In this document: in pieces, positions 11,627 to 21,085 of the stretch | How positions within the stretch are numbered: position 1 is the stretch's first letter | Layout of the letters: the number at the start of each line of letters is the position of its first letter | Assembly (NCBI RefSeq): GCF_003813865.1 | Contig: NZ_RMVG01000013.1 | Location: 62,001 to 126,000, forward strand | Source: Candidatus Pantoea deserta | GTDB lineage: Bacteria > Pseudomonadota > Gammaproteobacteria > Enterobacterales > Enterobacteriaceae | DNA: 64,000 nt | Direction of reading: 5' to 3' | Notes under the pieces: model-generated | What the model was told of the DNA's origin: nothing | Databases searched by the model: none | What the model saw: the letters and a program-made list of their open reading frames with translations, nothing else | Program-made: the position numbers and the translations under genes

Positions 11627-12871
11627 TTACTGACCGCTCAGCACGCGGGCCGGATCGATACGGCTGGCGCGTCGCGCCGGATACCAGCTCGCCAGCAGGC
11701 TAAGCACGATGGCCGTCAGCAACACCGAGAAGACATCCAGCCAGTGCAGCTCAGACGGCAGAAAGTCGATAAAATAAATATCCCCCGCCAGCAAATGATG
11801 GCCGGTCAGCGATTCTAACCCGCGCACCAGCGAGGTCAGATTCAGCGCCACCAGCACGCCGATAACGACGCCGCTGACGCTGCCAAGCAGCCCCGCCAGC
11901 AAGCCGTACCAGATGAAAATGGCGCGGATTAGCCCGTCTTTAGCGCCAAGCGTGCGCAGCACCGCGATGTCGCTGCTCTTCTCTTTTACCGCCATTACCA
12001 GCGTCGAGACGATATTGAAACAGGCTACGCCAATCACCAGCACCATCGCCAGATACATAATGGCGCGGATCATCTGAATATCACGATACATATAGCCGAA
12101 AGTGCCGATCCAGCTGCGAATATAGACATAGGCGTGGGTGGCTTCGCCCGCGTCGCGCACCAGCTTCACCGCCTGAAACGGGTCTTTCATCTTGAGCGCG
12201 ATGCCCGTGACACTGTCACCCATATCCAGATAGCTTTGCGCGTCGGCCAGCGGCACCAGCGCCAGACTATGGTCCAGCATACCGCTCAGCTGCAGGATGC
12301 CGCTAACCTGAAGGCGGACTCGCTTCGGCTGTAGCAGCTTAGTGCCGCCATCATTGTTGGGGATCATGATGGTGATCCAGCTGCCCTGCTTTACGTTCAG
12401 CGCGCGGGCGATGCCGCCGCCTAAAATAATCTGCTGCTTGCCCGCTGCGAAGCGGGACCAGGCGTCACCCTCGACAAACTGCGGCAGCGCGCTCAGGCGC
12501 GGCTCCTGCGCCGGATCGACGCCTTTTACCTGCAACGCTTGCAGCTTCGCGCCGCTCTCGATCAGGCCGGTAAAATTCACATAGGGCGCGGCGGCGGCAA
12601 TGCCGGGCACCTGCTCTACCGGCGCAATCAGCGATTGCCAGTTGCGGAAAGGCTGGTTGACCGCCTCGATCTCACCGTGCGGCACCACCGCCAGAATGCG
12701 GTTATTCAGCTCGCGCTCGAAGCCGTTCATCGCGCTCAGGCCGATAATTAATACCGCCACGCCCAGCGCGATACCCAGCGTCGAGATCACAGAAATCAGC
12801 GATACCATGCCGCCGCCACGGCGGCCGCGGCTGAAGCGCAGCCCTAACAACAGGGATAACGACGAACCCAT
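11627..12871 (-). CDS. lolE: Lipoprotein-releasing ABC transporter subunit LolE
   Basis: LolE is one of the two permease subunits of LolCDE, which extracts outer-membrane lipoproteins from the inner membrane and passes them to LolA. It has 414 residues, the same as E. coli. One membrane segment is near the N-terminus (about 22-48) and three near the C-terminus, with a large periplasmic domain between, the MacB/FtsX layout. The conserved end [20 protein letters not shown] is present. The start overlaps the lolD stop by one base. It is the last gene of the operon. Confidence 0.96.
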   Translation of the reverse strand: MGSSLSLLLGLRFSRGRRGGGMVSLISVISTLGIALGVAVLIIGLSAMNGFERELNNRILAVVPHGEIEAVNQPFRNWQSLIAPVEQVPGIAAAAPYVNFTGLIESGAKLQALQVKGVDPAQEPRLSALPQFVEGDAWSRFAAGKQQIILGGGIARALNVKQGSWITIMIPNNDGGTKLLQPKRVRLQVSGILQLSGMLDHSLALVPLADAQSYLDMGDSVTGIALKMKDPFQAVKLVRDAGEATHAYVYIRSWIGTFGYMYRDIQMIRAIMYLAMVLVIGVACFNIVSTLVMAVKEKSSDIAVLRTLGAKDGLIRAIFIWYGLLAGLLGSVSGVVIGVLVALNLTSLVRGLESLTGHHLLAGDIYFIDFLPSELHWLDVFSVLLTAIVLSLLASWYPARRASRIDPARVLSGQ

Positions 12872-13575
12872 TACAGCGCTCCTGCTAAGGTCACCTGCTC
12901 GCTTAACTGACCATCGCGCATCTCCATCTGGCGCGACAGGCGTTTCGCCAGGTGCAGATCGTGCGTGACGACCAGAAAGGCGGTGCCCTGACGAACATTC
13001 AGCTCGCCCAGCAGCTCAAAAATGGCGTCGGCGTTACGCGCGTCAAGGTTGCCGGTTGGCTCATCCGCCATCACCAGGCGCGGACGGTTCACCAGCGCGC
13101 GCGCGATGGAGACGCGCTGGCGCTCGCCGCCCGACAGCTCTGAAGGACGATGATGGGCGCGTTTTTCCAGTCCAACCGCAGCCAGCATTTCGCGCGCGCG
13201 CTGCTGCGCCTCGCCCTTGCCGGTTTTGCCAATCAGCAGCGGCATCGCCACGTTTTCCAGCGCGTTAAAGTCGGGCAGCAGGTGGTGAAACTGATAGATA
13301 AAGCCCAGCTCGCGGTTACGCAGCGCGGCTTTAGCCGAGGAGGACATGGCGTTCAGCGACTGTCCGTCAAACACCACATCGCCGGAGGTCGGCGCGTCCA
13401 GACCGCCCAGCAGATGCAGCAGCGTACTCTTACCTGAGCCGGAACTGCCGACAATCGCCATCAGCTCGCCGGGTTGCAGGCTAAAGGTGACGTTGCGCAG
13501 CACGTCAGTCTGCACGCTGCCTTCCTGATAGCGTTTGCACAGCTCGCGGCACTGCAACAAAGGGGTGTTACTCAT
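12871..13575 (-). CDS. lolD: Lipoprotein-releasing ABC transporter ATPase LolD
   Basis: LolD powers lipoprotein release by LolCDE. From [17 protein letters not shown] it has 234 residues, matching E. coli (233); the open frame extends 23 codons upstream inside lolC but these do not resemble LolD. Walker A is GSSGSGKST, the signature is LSGGERQR, and Walker B is LVMADEP, with the H-loop VVTHD. The start overlaps the lolC end by eight bases. Confidence 0.96.
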   Translation of the reverse strand: MSNTPLLQCRELCKRYQEGSVQTDVLRNVTFSLQPGELMAIVGSSGSGKSTLLHLLGGLDAPTSGDVVFDGQSLNAMSSSAKAALRNRELGFIYQFHHLLPDFNALENVAMPLLIGKTGKGEAQQRAREMLAAVGLEKRAHHRPSELSGGERQRVSIARALVNRPRLVMADEPTGNLDARNADAIFELLGELNVRQGTAFLVVTHDLHLAKRLSRQMEMRDGQLSEQVTLAGAL

Positions 13576-14767
13576 AACGTAAAGCCTCAGCGGGTTGAAC
13601 GGCGGCGGCGCGCCAGGAAGGATAAAGCGTCGACAGCAGCGCAACGACCATTGCCGTTACGGCAATAGTCACCACCTGCCAGACATTAATGTCGACCGGC
13701 AGCGCCGCGCCATCAAGAAACAGGCCGATAACCGGCATCAGATTATTGAGCTGGCTGGCGAGCAGCACGCCCAGCAGCGTCCCCAGCAGCGCGCCGATAA
13801 TACCGGCGCTGGCGCCCTGCACCATAAATACCGCCACAATCTGACGACGGGTCAATCCCTGGGTTTGCAGGATCGCCACCTCGCCCTGCTTCTCCATGAT
13901 CAGCAGGCCAAGCGAAGTAATGATATTGAAGGCGGCAACGGCAACGATCAGGCTGAGCAGCAGCCCCATCATATTTTTCTCCATGCGCACCGCCTGGAAC
14001 AGGTCGCCTTTGCGCTCGCGCCAGTCTTTCCATACCAGTCCGCCCGGCAGGGCTTGCTGGCTCAGCGTATCGACATCCAGCGGTTTATCCAGCCACAGCC
14101 GCCAGCCGGTAACATTGCCTGCCGGATAGCGCATCAGGCGCGAGGCGTCCTGCTGGTTAACCAGAATCTGGTAGCCGTCCACTTCGCTGTTGGCGGCGTA
14201 GGTGCCCGCGACGGTAAACAGACGCTGGCTCGGCACGCGGCCCATCGGGGTAAACTGACTGACCGACGGCACCATCAGCCGCAGTTCGTCGCCGCGCTTA
14301 ACGCCAAGCTGCGAGGCCAGCTGTTCGCCCAGAATGACGTTGTACTGACCCGATTGCAGCAGGCTCTGCGGCGTATTGACTAAAAACGGCGTCAGCGGAT
14401 CCTGCTGGTCAGGTTGAATGCCCAGCATCACGCCGACTGACACGTTGTGCGCGCTTTGCAATACCACGTCTGAGGTGGTGAGCGGCTCAACGCGGCTGAC
14501 GCCCTGAAGATGAAGGCTGCTGACAGGCTGCTGCTGCGGATTAATGCTGCCTTTGTCGCTGGTGACCAGCGCCTGCGGCATTAATCCGAGAATATTGCCC
14601 TCCAGCTCGCGCTCAAAACCGTTCATCACGGACAGCACAGTGACAAGAGCGAGCACGCCGAGCGTGATGCCGATAGTGGAGAGCCAGGAAACGAAGCGAC
14701 CAAAGCGATCCGATGCTCGCCCGCGCATATAGCGCAGGCCGATAAATAGCGCGACAGGTTGATACAT
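13568..14767 (-). CDS. lolC: Lipoprotein-releasing ABC transporter subunit LolC
   Basis: LolC is the permease subunit that recruits the chaperone LolA. From [18 protein letters not shown] it has 399 residues, identical in length and start to E. coli LolC; an upstream in-frame stretch of 31 codons is not LolC-like. It has one N-terminal and three C-terminal membrane segments, and the periplasmic loop includes the LolA-hook region near [11 protein letters not shown]. It heads the minus-strand operon lolC-lolD-lolE with overlapping genes. LolC and LolE are clearly paralogous. Confidence 0.96.
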   Translation of the reverse strand: MYQPVALFIGLRYMRGRASDRFGRFVSWLSTIGITLGVLALVTVLSVMNGFERELEGNILGLMPQALVTSDKGSINPQQQPVSSLHLQGVSRVEPLTTSDVVLQSAHNVSVGVMLGIQPDQQDPLTPFLVNTPQSLLQSGQYNVILGEQLASQLGVKRGDELRLMVPSVSQFTPMGRVPSQRLFTVAGTYAANSEVDGYQILVNQQDASRLMRYPAGNVTGWRLWLDKPLDVDTLSQQALPGGLVWKDWRERKGDLFQAVRMEKNMMGLLLSLIVAVAAFNIITSLGLLIMEKQGEVAILQTQGLTRRQIVAVFMVQGASAGIIGALLGTLLGVLLASQLNNLMPVIGLFLDGAALPVDINVWQVVTIAVTAMVVALLSTLYPSWRAAAVQPAEALRYE

Positions 14768-14976
14768 GTATTCCGTCTTGGCAGTTGCCTTAAAGTAGAC
14801 CAGTGATGATAAAGGAGGCGTTCGGTTTATGAAACCTCTAACCCTCTGAGTACGCGGCAAAGTATGGCCGATTTTTGTAAAAAGGGACGACTACGGCGTT
14901 GCTCATCGATCCGGGGCATAGACTACACTTAAGAACGGAGTCACGACCAGGTTCATCAGGCGCTGGAGTCTACACC

Positions 14977-15186
14977 ATGTTCAAATATCCCAAAGGCAGT
15001 ATTGTGAAGCATAAATCGGGAGAGATTAAAGGCGAGATTGTTAACGTTTTTGAACAGGGAGACTCGCCGACCGGTTACTACGTTAAGTGGGACGATGGCA
15101 ACCACAGCTACCATCTGGAAACAGATTTAAGCTGGGCGAATATCGATCGTCCGCGTATGCACTACACCCAACCGTCCGTTAAATAA
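14977..15186 (+). CDS. Small protein of unknown function, SH3-like by appearance
   Basis: This 69-residue protein starts with MFKYPKGSIVKHKSGEIKG, preceded by GGAG eight bases upstream. I do not recognise a named family. The pattern of short beta strands, turns and a central WDDGNHSYHLETDL segment suggests a small beta-barrel of SH3 or KOW type, perhaps a nucleic-acid or protein adaptor; this is an inference. There is no signal peptide or membrane segment. It lies between divergent lolC and mfd, where E. coli has ycfT. An in-frame extension to 14899 exists but has no good ribosome site. Confidence 0.7.
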   Translation: MFKYPKGSIVKHKSGEIKGEIVNVFEQGDSPTGYYVKWDDGNHSYHLETDLSWANIDRPRMHYTQPSVK

Positions 15187-15288
15187 CTCGGCCACCGCGC
15201 AAAGGAAAAACCGTCGCAGCAGGTGATCGCCAGGACGTTATGTGGAATCATGACGCCCTGGAAAAAATGGAGAGAACCACAAGATCCC

Positions 15289-18200
15289 ATGTCCGAACAG
15301 ACCCGCTATGCCCTGCCCGTTAACCCCGGCGATCGTCGCCAGCTCGGCCAGCTGATCGGTGCCGCACACGCGGTAGAGTGCGCCAGCATTACCGAGCGCC
15401 ACGCTGGTCCGGTGCTAATGATCACTCCCGATATGCAAACCGCGCTGCGTTTGCTGGATGAAATCCGCCAGTTTACCGATCTGCCCGTCAGTCATCTCGC
15501 CGACTGGGAAACGCTGCCTTACGACAGCTTTTCGCCGCATCAGGATATTATTTCGGCGCGCCTTTCAACCCTTTATCAGCTGCCGACCATGACGCGCGGC
15601 ATGCTGATTATGCCGGTGAACACCCTGATGCAGCGCGTCTGTCCCCATGCTTATCTGCACGGCCATGCGCTGGTGATGAAGCAGGGACAAAACCTGTCGC
15701 GCGACCGCCTGCGCGATCAGCTGGAGCAGGCGGGCTATCGTCACGTCGACCAGGTGATGGAGCATGGCGAGTACGCCACGCGCGGCGCCCTGCTCGACCT
15801 CTTCCCGATGGGCAGCGAGCAGCCCTATCGCATCGACTTTTTCGATGACGAAATCGACAGCCTGCGTCTGTTTGACGTCGACAGTCAGCGCACGCTGGAG
15901 GCGGTCCCGGCGATCAACTTACTGCCTGCGCATGAATTTCCCACCGATAAGGCGGCGATTGAGCTGTTCCGCACCCGCTGGCGCGAACTGTTCGATGTGC
16001 GCCGCGAGCCGGAGCATATCTACCAGCAGGTCAGCAAAGGCACCCTGCCTGCCGGGATTGAGTACTGGCAGCCGCTGTTTTTCGAACAGGAACTGCCGAC
16101 GCTGTTCAGCTATCTGCCCGACAACACGCTGATTGTTAACTGTGGCGACCTGAGCGGCAGCGCGGATCGTTTCTGGCAGGATGTGGAGGCGCGCTATGAA
16201 AACCGCCGCGTCGATCCGATGCGTCCGCTGCTGACGCCCGCCACCCTTTGGCTGCGTCCGGACGCGCTGCTGAGCGAGCTAAACCACTGGCCGCGCGTGC
16301 AGATGACCAACGAGGTGCTGCCGGAAAAAGCGGCCAATACCAATCTTGGCTATCAGCCGCTGCCCGATATTGCCGTGCAGGCGCAGGCCAAAGCACCGCT
16401 GGATCCGCTGCGCCAGTTTCTGGACGCGTTTAGCGGTCAGGTTACCTTCTCAGTAGAGAGCGAAGGCCGTCGCGAAAGCTTGCAGGAGTTGCTGGCGCGC
16501 ATCAAACTGCGTCCGCAGACGGTGCAACGATTCGATCAGGCTGAAGAACGCTTTACGCTGATGATCGGCGCCAGCGAACGCGGCTTTGTCGACACCCTGC
16601 GCGAACGCGCCCTGATTTGCGAAAGCGATCTGCTGGGCGAGCGCGTCAGCCGTCGCCGTCAGGATACGCGCCGCACTATCAATCCTGATATTTTGATCCG
16701 CAACCTGGCGGAGCTGACGCCCGGTCAGCCGGTGGTTCATCTGGAACACGGCGTGGGCCGCTATATCGGCCTGACCACGCTGGAAGCCGGCGGCATCATG
16801 GCGGAGTACCTGATGCTCTCCTATGCCAACGACGCCAAACTCTATGTGCCGGTTTCCTCGCTGCATCTGATTAGCCGCTATGCCGGTGGCGCAGATGAAA
16901 ATGCGCCGCTGCACAAACTGGGCAGCGACGCCTGGTCGCGCGCGCGCCAGAAAGCGGCGGAAAAAGTGCGCGACGTCGCCGCCGAGCTGCTGGATATTTA
17001 CGCTCAGCGCGCGGCTAAAGCCGGCTACGCGTTTAAACACGATCGCGAGCAGTACCAGCTGTTCTGCGAAAGCTTCCCGTTTGAAACCACGCCCGATCAG
17101 GCCCAGGCCATCAACGCGGTGCTGAGCGATATGTGCCAGCCGCTGGCGATGGATCGTCTGGTGTGCGGCGACGTCGGCTTTGGTAAAACCGAAGTGGCGA
17201 TGCGCGCCGCCTTCCTCGCGGTCGAAAACCACAAACAGGTTGCGGTGCTGGTGCCGACCACGCTGCTGGCGCAGCAGCACTACGACAACTTCCGCGATCG
17301 CTTTGCCAACTGGCCGGTGCGCATTGAGATGCTGTCGCGCTTCCGCAGCGCGAAAGAACAGGCGCAGGTGCTGCAGGAGGCGAGCGAAGGCAAGGTTGAT
17401 ATTCTTATCGGCACCCACAAGCTGCTGATGAGCGATCTGAAGTGGCACGATTTAGGGCTGCTGATCGTCGATGAGGAACACCGTTTCGGCGTGCGCCACA
17501 AAGAGCGGATCAAGGCGATGCGTGCGGACGTGGATATTCTGACGCTGACCGCAACGCCGATCCCGCGCACCCTGAATATGGCCATGAGCGGCATGCGCGA
17601 TCTGTCGATCATTGCCACGCCGCCTGCGCGTCGTCTGGCGGTGAAAACCTTTGTGCGCGAGTATGACAACCTGGTGGTGCGCGAGGCCATTCTGCGTGAA
17701 GTGCTGCGCGGCGGCCAGGTTTACTACCTCTACAACGACGTCGAGAACATCGAAAAGGCGGCGCAGCGGCTGGCGGAGCTGGTGCCGGAAGCGCGTATCG
17801 CCATCGGGCACGGCCAGATGCGCGAGCGCGACCTTGAGCGGGTGATGAATGACTTCCACCACCAGCGCTTCAATGTGCTGGTGTGCACCACCATCATTGA
17901 GACCGGCATCGATATTCCTACCGCCAATACGATTATTATCGAGCGCGCCGACCATTTCGGTCTGGCTCAGCTGCACCAGCTGCGCGGACGCGTAGGCCGG
18001 TCGCATCACCAGGCCTACGCCTGGCTGCTGACGCCGCATCCGAAGGCGATGACGACCGATGCGCAGAAGCGTCTGGAGGCGATCGCCTCGCTGGAGGATC
18101 TCGGCGCGGGCTTTGCGCTGGCGACCCATGACCTGGAGATCCGCGGCGCGGGCGAGCTGCTGGGCGAAGAGCAGAGCGGCCAGATGGAGACGCTGGGCTT

Positions 18201-18729
18201 CTCGCTCTACATGGAGCTGCTGGAGAACGCGGTGGATGCGCTGAAGGCCGGTCGCGAGCCGTCGCTGGAAGATCTCACCAGCAACCAGACCGAGATCGAA
18301 CTGCGCATGCCCGCCCTGCTGCCGGAAGACTTTATTCCTGACGTCAATACGCGCCTGTCGCTCTATAAGCGTATCGCCAGCGCTGAGGGTGAAGAGGAGT
18401 TGCAGGAGCTGAAGGTCGAGATGATCGATCGCTTCGGCATGCTGCCGGACGCGGCGCGCAATCTGCTGGATGTCGCGGCGCTACGCCTGGTGGCGCGCAG
18501 TTTTGGTATCCGCAAGATTGAAGCCAGCGATAAAGGCGGCTTCTTTGAATTTGCGCCGCAAAACAGCGTCGATCCCGCCTGGCTGATTAGTCTGTTGCAG
18601 AAAGATCCCCAGCAGTGGAAGCTGGACGGTCCGACACGGCTGCGCTTCACGCGCGATCTGACGGAGCGCAAGCTACGCATGGAATGGGTGCAGAGCTTTA
18701 TGGCCCAGCTGCGCGAGAATCGTGTTTAA
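15289..18729 (+). CDS. mfd: Transcription-repair coupling factor Mfd
   Basis: Mfd removes RNA polymerase stalled at DNA lesions and recruits UvrA. From MSEQTRYALPVN, which aligns with the E. coli N-terminus, it has 1146 residues (E. coli 1148). The UvrB-like module is at the N-terminus, with the RNA-polymerase-interacting domain (VVHLEHGVGRYIGLTT) near 480-550. The translocase follows, with Walker A GDVGFGKT at 627-634 and DEEH at 728-731, then helicase motif VI in the QLRGRVGRS region and a C-terminal autoinhibitory domain. An alternative ATG at 15250 would add 13 residues. A strong terminator follows. Confidence 0.97.
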   Translation: MSEQTRYALPVNPGDRRQLGQLIGAAHAVECASITERHAGPVLMITPDMQTALRLLDEIRQFTDLPVSHLADWETLPYDSFSPHQDIISARLSTLYQLPTMTRGMLIMPVNTLMQRVCPHAYLHGHALVMKQGQNLSRDRLRDQLEQAGYRHVDQVMEHGEYATRGALLDLFPMGSEQPYRIDFFDDEIDSLRLFDVDSQRTLEAVPAINLLPAHEFPTDKAAIELFRTRWRELFDVRREPEHIYQQVSKGTLPAGIEYWQPLFFEQELPTLFSYLPDNTLIVNCGDLSGSADRFWQDVEARYENRRVDPMRPLLTPATLWLRPDALLSELNHWPRVQMTNEVLPEKAANTNLGYQPLPDIAVQAQAKAPLDPLRQFLDAFSGQVTFSVESEGRRESLQELLARIKLRPQTVQRFDQAEERFTLMIGASERGFVDTLRERALICESDLLGERVSRRRQDTRRTINPDILIRNLAELTPGQPVVHLEHGVGRYIGLTTLEAGGIMAEYLMLSYANDAKLYVPVSSLHLISRYAGGADENAPLHKLGSDAWSRARQKAAEKVRDVAAELLDIYAQRAAKAGYAFKHDREQYQLFCESFPFETTPDQAQAINAVLSDMCQPLAMDRLVCGDVGFGKTEVAMRAAFLAVENHKQVAVLVPTTLLAQQHYDNFRDRFANWPVRIEMLSRFRSAKEQAQVLQEASEGKVDILIGTHKLLMSDLKWHDLGLLIVDEEHRFGVRHKERIKAMRADVDILTLTATPIPRTLNMAMSGMRDLSIIATPPARRLAVKTFVREYDNLVVREAILREVLRGGQVYYLYNDVENIEKAAQRLAELVPEARIAIGHGQMRERDLERVMNDFHHQRFNVLVCTTIIETGIDIPTANTIIIERADHFGLAQLHQLRGRVGRSHHQAYAWLLTPHPKAMTTDAQKRLEAIASLEDLGAGFALATHDLEIRGAGELLGEEQSGQMETLGFSLYMELLENAVDALKAGREPSLEDLTSNQTEIELRMPALLPEDFIPDVNTRLSLYKRIASAEGEEELQELKVEMIDRFGMLPDAARNLLDVAALRLVARSFGIRKIEASDKGGFFEFAPQNSVDPAWLISLLQKDPQQWKLDGPTRLRFTRDLTERKLRMEWVQSFMAQLRENRV

Positions 18730-18744
18730 TCTGCCTGTCGCCTG

Positions 18745-18775
18745 AAACGTCTCCCGCCCGTCGGGAGACGTTTTC
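18745..18775. terminator. Bidirectional terminator between mfd and phoA
   Basis: AAACGTCTCCCG and CGGGAGACGTTT form a 12-pair stem with a five-base loop, followed by TTTTC on the plus strand and AAA before it. It lies between the convergent mfd and phoA ends. Confidence 0.85.
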
Positions 18776-18779
18776 TCCG

Positions 18780-20204
18780 TTACTTCAGCCCCATCGCACT
18801 ACGCAGCGTAAAGAAGAGATCGGTCTGATCGGTTAACCCTACGACATTCGCGGCATAAGGACCATAGGCCGCAATGCGCAGCTGCGTTCCGGTATGGCCC
18901 TGTGAATCGGTATCCGAGTTGCCGTAGCTGAGGGTCATGATCGCGTTGTCTTTGGTGTTTAACGCCTGCGTCAGGCCTGGCGCTGCCGTGCCGTTAGCAA
19001 TGATCTGGCTGCTGTGGGCGTGATCCGCTGTCACCACCACCAGCGTGTTGCCCTCTTCACGGGCAAAAGCCAGCGCCTGCTGAACGGCTTCGTCGAGATC
19101 CACCGTTTCGCCAGTCTGACCGCACGGGTTCGCTGCGTGATCTTCTTTATCAATAGAAGCGCCTTCAACCTGTAAGAAGAAGCCGTTCTGGTTGGTTTTC
19201 AGCAGGTCTATCGCTTTGGCCGTCATCTGCGCCAGCGTTGGCGTGGCGACCGGGCGATCTTTATTTATCTCGCAGGTCACCGCGGGCCGATCGATGTTGC
19301 CGTGATAGCTTGCCTTCGGCCCTTTCCAGCGCACGGGCATATTTCCCTCCGCAAAGAGACCGAGCAGCGGTTGCCGATCGTTCGCGGCGCTAACCGCATT
19401 CAGCTCCTGCCAGTCGCTGACCAGCCGGTAGCCCCGCGCCTCTGCCTGCTCGCGCAGGGTTTTGCCCTGGTATTCGCCCGCTTTCGCCACTTCATTAAAA
19501 GATTTGGCTCCGCCGCCCAGCACGACGTCAGCGCGGGTTTGCAGGATTTGTTCGCTGATCGATCCCCGACCGCCCTGCTCCAGCGCATTGCTGGCGCACA
19601 GTTCGCTGGTTTTCTCCGGGCCGTAGCATTTGCGGCTGGTGACATGCGCCATCAGCGCAGCGGGCGTGGCATCCTGTATTTCAGCTGTTGAGACGTTGCC
19701 GGTCGCTTTACCTGCCGCTTTGGCGATCTCCAGCAGGGTTTGCTGATCCTTGCCGTTAACATCGACGCCGATAGCGCCGTTATAGGTTTTGGTGCCGGTG
19801 GCCCAGGCGGTCGCGGAAGCGGCAGAATCCGTTACGTAGTCAGGCTTATGGGTTTTCTTGTCCAGGGAGTAGTGGGTGTACTGCCCCGTCAGCGGCAGCG
19901 CGTCAATGCCTTTAAAGAAGCCGCCCGCGCCCTCCGCCAGGTTACGCGCGGCGGTGATCTCTGAATCGCCCATGCCGTCGCCAATCAGCAGAATGACATT
20001 TTTCGCCGTGGTGTTGCGCAGCGACGCCTTCAGCGCCTCTGTTTGATCGCCGGTCAGGCGACGCGCGCCGCCGTGCTGGGTAATATCACCGGTAGCGGCG
20101 CGCGTGTACGCGCCATCAGCGGCTGTGCTGGCCGTTTCCGCGCTAACGGAAAGGCTTATCAGCGAGGCCAGCAGCGAAAAAGTAAAAAAGCGCATCGGTT
20201 TCAT
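18780..20204 (-). CDS. phoA: Alkaline phosphatase
   Basis: PhoA is the periplasmic zinc/magnesium phosphomonoesterase made under phosphate starvation. From [10 protein letters not shown], with AGGGAA upstream, it has 474 residues. A Sec signal peptide ends near SVSA (about residue 22). The nucleophile serine is in [14 protein letters not shown]; metal ligands are visible in [11 protein letters not shown], the later [14 protein letters not shown] and the TADHAHSSQ segment. Four cysteines fit the two periplasmic disulfides. In E. coli phoA sits elsewhere on the map; here it follows mfd. A degenerate Pho box is upstream. Confidence 0.96.
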   Translation of the reverse strand: MKPMRFFTFSLLASLISLSVSAETASTAADGAYTRAATGDITQHGGARRLTGDQTEALKASLRNTTAKNVILLIGDGMGDSEITAARNLAEGAGGFFKGIDALPLTGQYTHYSLDKKTHKPDYVTDSAASATAWATGTKTYNGAIGVDVNGKDQQTLLEIAKAAGKATGNVSTAEIQDATPAALMAHVTSRKCYGPEKTSELCASNALEQGGRGSISEQILQTRADVVLGGGAKSFNEVAKAGEYQGKTLREQAEARGYRLVSDWQELNAVSAANDRQPLLGLFAEGNMPVRWKGPKASYHGNIDRPAVTCEINKDRPVATPTLAQMTAKAIDLLKTNQNGFFLQVEGASIDKEDHAANPCGQTGETVDLDEAVQQALAFAREEGNTLVVVTADHAHSSQIIANGTAAPGLTQALNTKDNAIMTLSYGNSDTDSQGHTGTQLRIAAYGPYAANVVGLTDQTDLFFTLRSAMGLK

Positions 20205-20255
20205 CTTGTGTTCCCTTATTAGCAAAATTTACCAGAAGTTTCAGGCGTTAAGTCT

Positions 20256-20273
20256 GTGATGCTTTGGTGACAT
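20256..20273 (-). promoter_or_regulatory. Candidate Pho box before phoA
   Basis: On the minus strand ATGTCAC-CAAA-GCATCAC has the 7+4+7 layout of a PhoB box (CTGTCAT-N4-CTGTCAT). The first half matches at five of seven positions and the second at three or four. It lies 52 to 69 bases upstream of the phoA start. PhoB control of phoA is known in E. coli. Confidence 0.45.
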
Positions 20274-20380
20274 TTTTGTGGCTGGCGGATTTCGTTTTAA
20301 TGACAATCGAAGCGAAATGCGCAGAGATAAAACGATTCGAACAGAGCTTAAGCGGATAGAAGAAAAGAGAAAAATAGTGC

Positions 20381-20409
20381 TTGACCCTTTCAGGGCGACT
20401 CCCTATAGT
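20381..20409 (+). promoter_or_regulatory. Promoter of tRNA-Ser
   Basis: TTGACC (20381-20386) and TATAGT (20404-20409) are separated by 17 bases. The GC-rich discriminator AGCGCCCC follows, as in stringently controlled stable-RNA promoters. It lies about 40 bases before the mature tRNA. Confidence 0.8.
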
Positions 20410-20448
20410 AGCGCCCCGTTGACCCAGCAAGGTCAGCGAACAAAATGT

Positions 20449-20536
20449 GGTGAGGTGTCCGAGTGGCTGAAGGAGCACGCCTGGAAAGTGTGTATACGGC
20501 AACGTATCGGGGGTTCGAATCCCCCCCTCACCGCCA
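20449..20536 (+). tRNA. serX: tRNA-Ser (anticodon GGA)
   Basis: This 88-base tRNA has a long variable arm typical of serine tRNAs. The anticodon GGA is at 20483-20485, and the T-loop GGTTCGAATCC and an encoded CCA end are present. As far as I recall it is identical to the E. coli serW/serX product. Its last 16 bases (CCCCCCCTCACCGCCA, 20521-20536) reappear exactly at 20696-20711, and a version with two fewer C at 20870-20883. Confidence 0.97.
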
Positions 20537-20550
20537 TCATTTCAGAGAAG

Positions 20551-20577
20551 AGCCTGAACGAAAGTTCAGGCTTTTTT
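20551..20577 (+). terminator. Terminator of tRNA-Ser (repeat unit 1)
   Basis: AGCCTGAAC-GAAA-GTTCAGGCT followed by TTTTTT; a nine-pair stem with a GAAA tetraloop, 14 bases after the tRNA 3' end. Confidence 0.9.
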
Positions 20578-20721
20578 CGTTCATATTCTCCGATGAGGGG
20601 GGGTATGAGAACCCCCGCCGGGTTCGACAGCAGGCGCAGCCTGCTGGACAGCGGAGCCTGCGACGCTGCCCGCAGGGCGAGCGCAGCGAGTCAGTCCCCC
20701 CCTCACCGCCATAGATTCCAG

Positions 20722-20757
20722 AAAAATGCCTGAACTTACGTTCAGGCATTTTTTTTC
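20722..20757 (+). terminator. Terminator in repeat unit 2
   Basis: AAAAATGCCTGAAC-TTAC-GTTCAGGCATTTTT with a long T-run. The sequence differs from units 1 and 3 although its place in the repeat is the same. It could work in both directions. Confidence 0.85.
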
Positions 20758-20897
20758 ATATTCTCCGATGAGGGGGGTATGAGAACCCCCGCCGGGTTCG
20801 ACAGCAGGCGCAGCCTGCTGGACAGCGGAGCCTGCGACGCTGCCCGCAGGGCGAGCGCAGCGAGTCAATCCCCCTCACCGCCATCATTTCAGAGAAG

Positions 20898-20924
20898 AGC
20901 CTGAACGAAAGTTCAGGCTTTTTT
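20898..20924 (+). terminator. Terminator in repeat unit 3
   Basis: Exact copy of the unit 1 hairpin, AGCCTGAAC-GAAA-GTTCAGGCT with T-run. Confidence 0.85.
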
Positions 20925-21046
20925 CGTTCATATTCTCCGATGAGGGGGGTATGAGAACCCCCGCTGGGGTTCGACAGCAGGCGCAGCCTGCTGGACAGCG
21001 GAGCCTGCGACGCTGCCCGCAGGGTTAACTGGTTGCACAACAAAAG

Positions 21047-21071
21047 AAAAGCTCGCCGAAGCGAGCTTTTA
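21047..21071. terminator. Bidirectional terminator after the microcin locus
   Basis: AAAAGCTCGC-CGAA-GCGAGCTTTT; a ten-pair stem, ending 15 bases beyond the minus-strand immunity gene and also facing the tRNA repeats. Confidence 0.85.
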
Positions 21072-21085
21072 TTAAAAGAAAGCCT

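Larger units (their letters stand above)
20537..21023. repeat. Tandem repeats of about 175 bp carrying tRNA-Ser 3' ends
   Basis: Three head-to-tail units follow the tRNA: 20537-20711 (175 bp), 20712-20883 (172 bp) and a truncated 20884-21023. Each starts with a hairpin terminator, then CGATGAGGGGG, the perfect inverted repeat CAGCAGGC-GCA-GCCTGCTG and a GC-rich tail. The first two end in a copy of the tRNA 3' end with CCA. Units 1 and 3 share the same terminator block; unit 2 has a different one. The layout resembles the rtT repeats after E. coli tyrT. No convincing gene lies inside. Confidence 0.9.

Noticed and set aside
16450..17448. Minus-strand open frame of 332 codons inside mfd
   Set aside because: Antisense shadow of mfd, without a ribosome site or family features.
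20278..20733. Open frames across the tRNA-Ser gene and repeats
   Set aside because: They run through the tRNA and terminators; the repeated GC-rich unit creates them on both strands.
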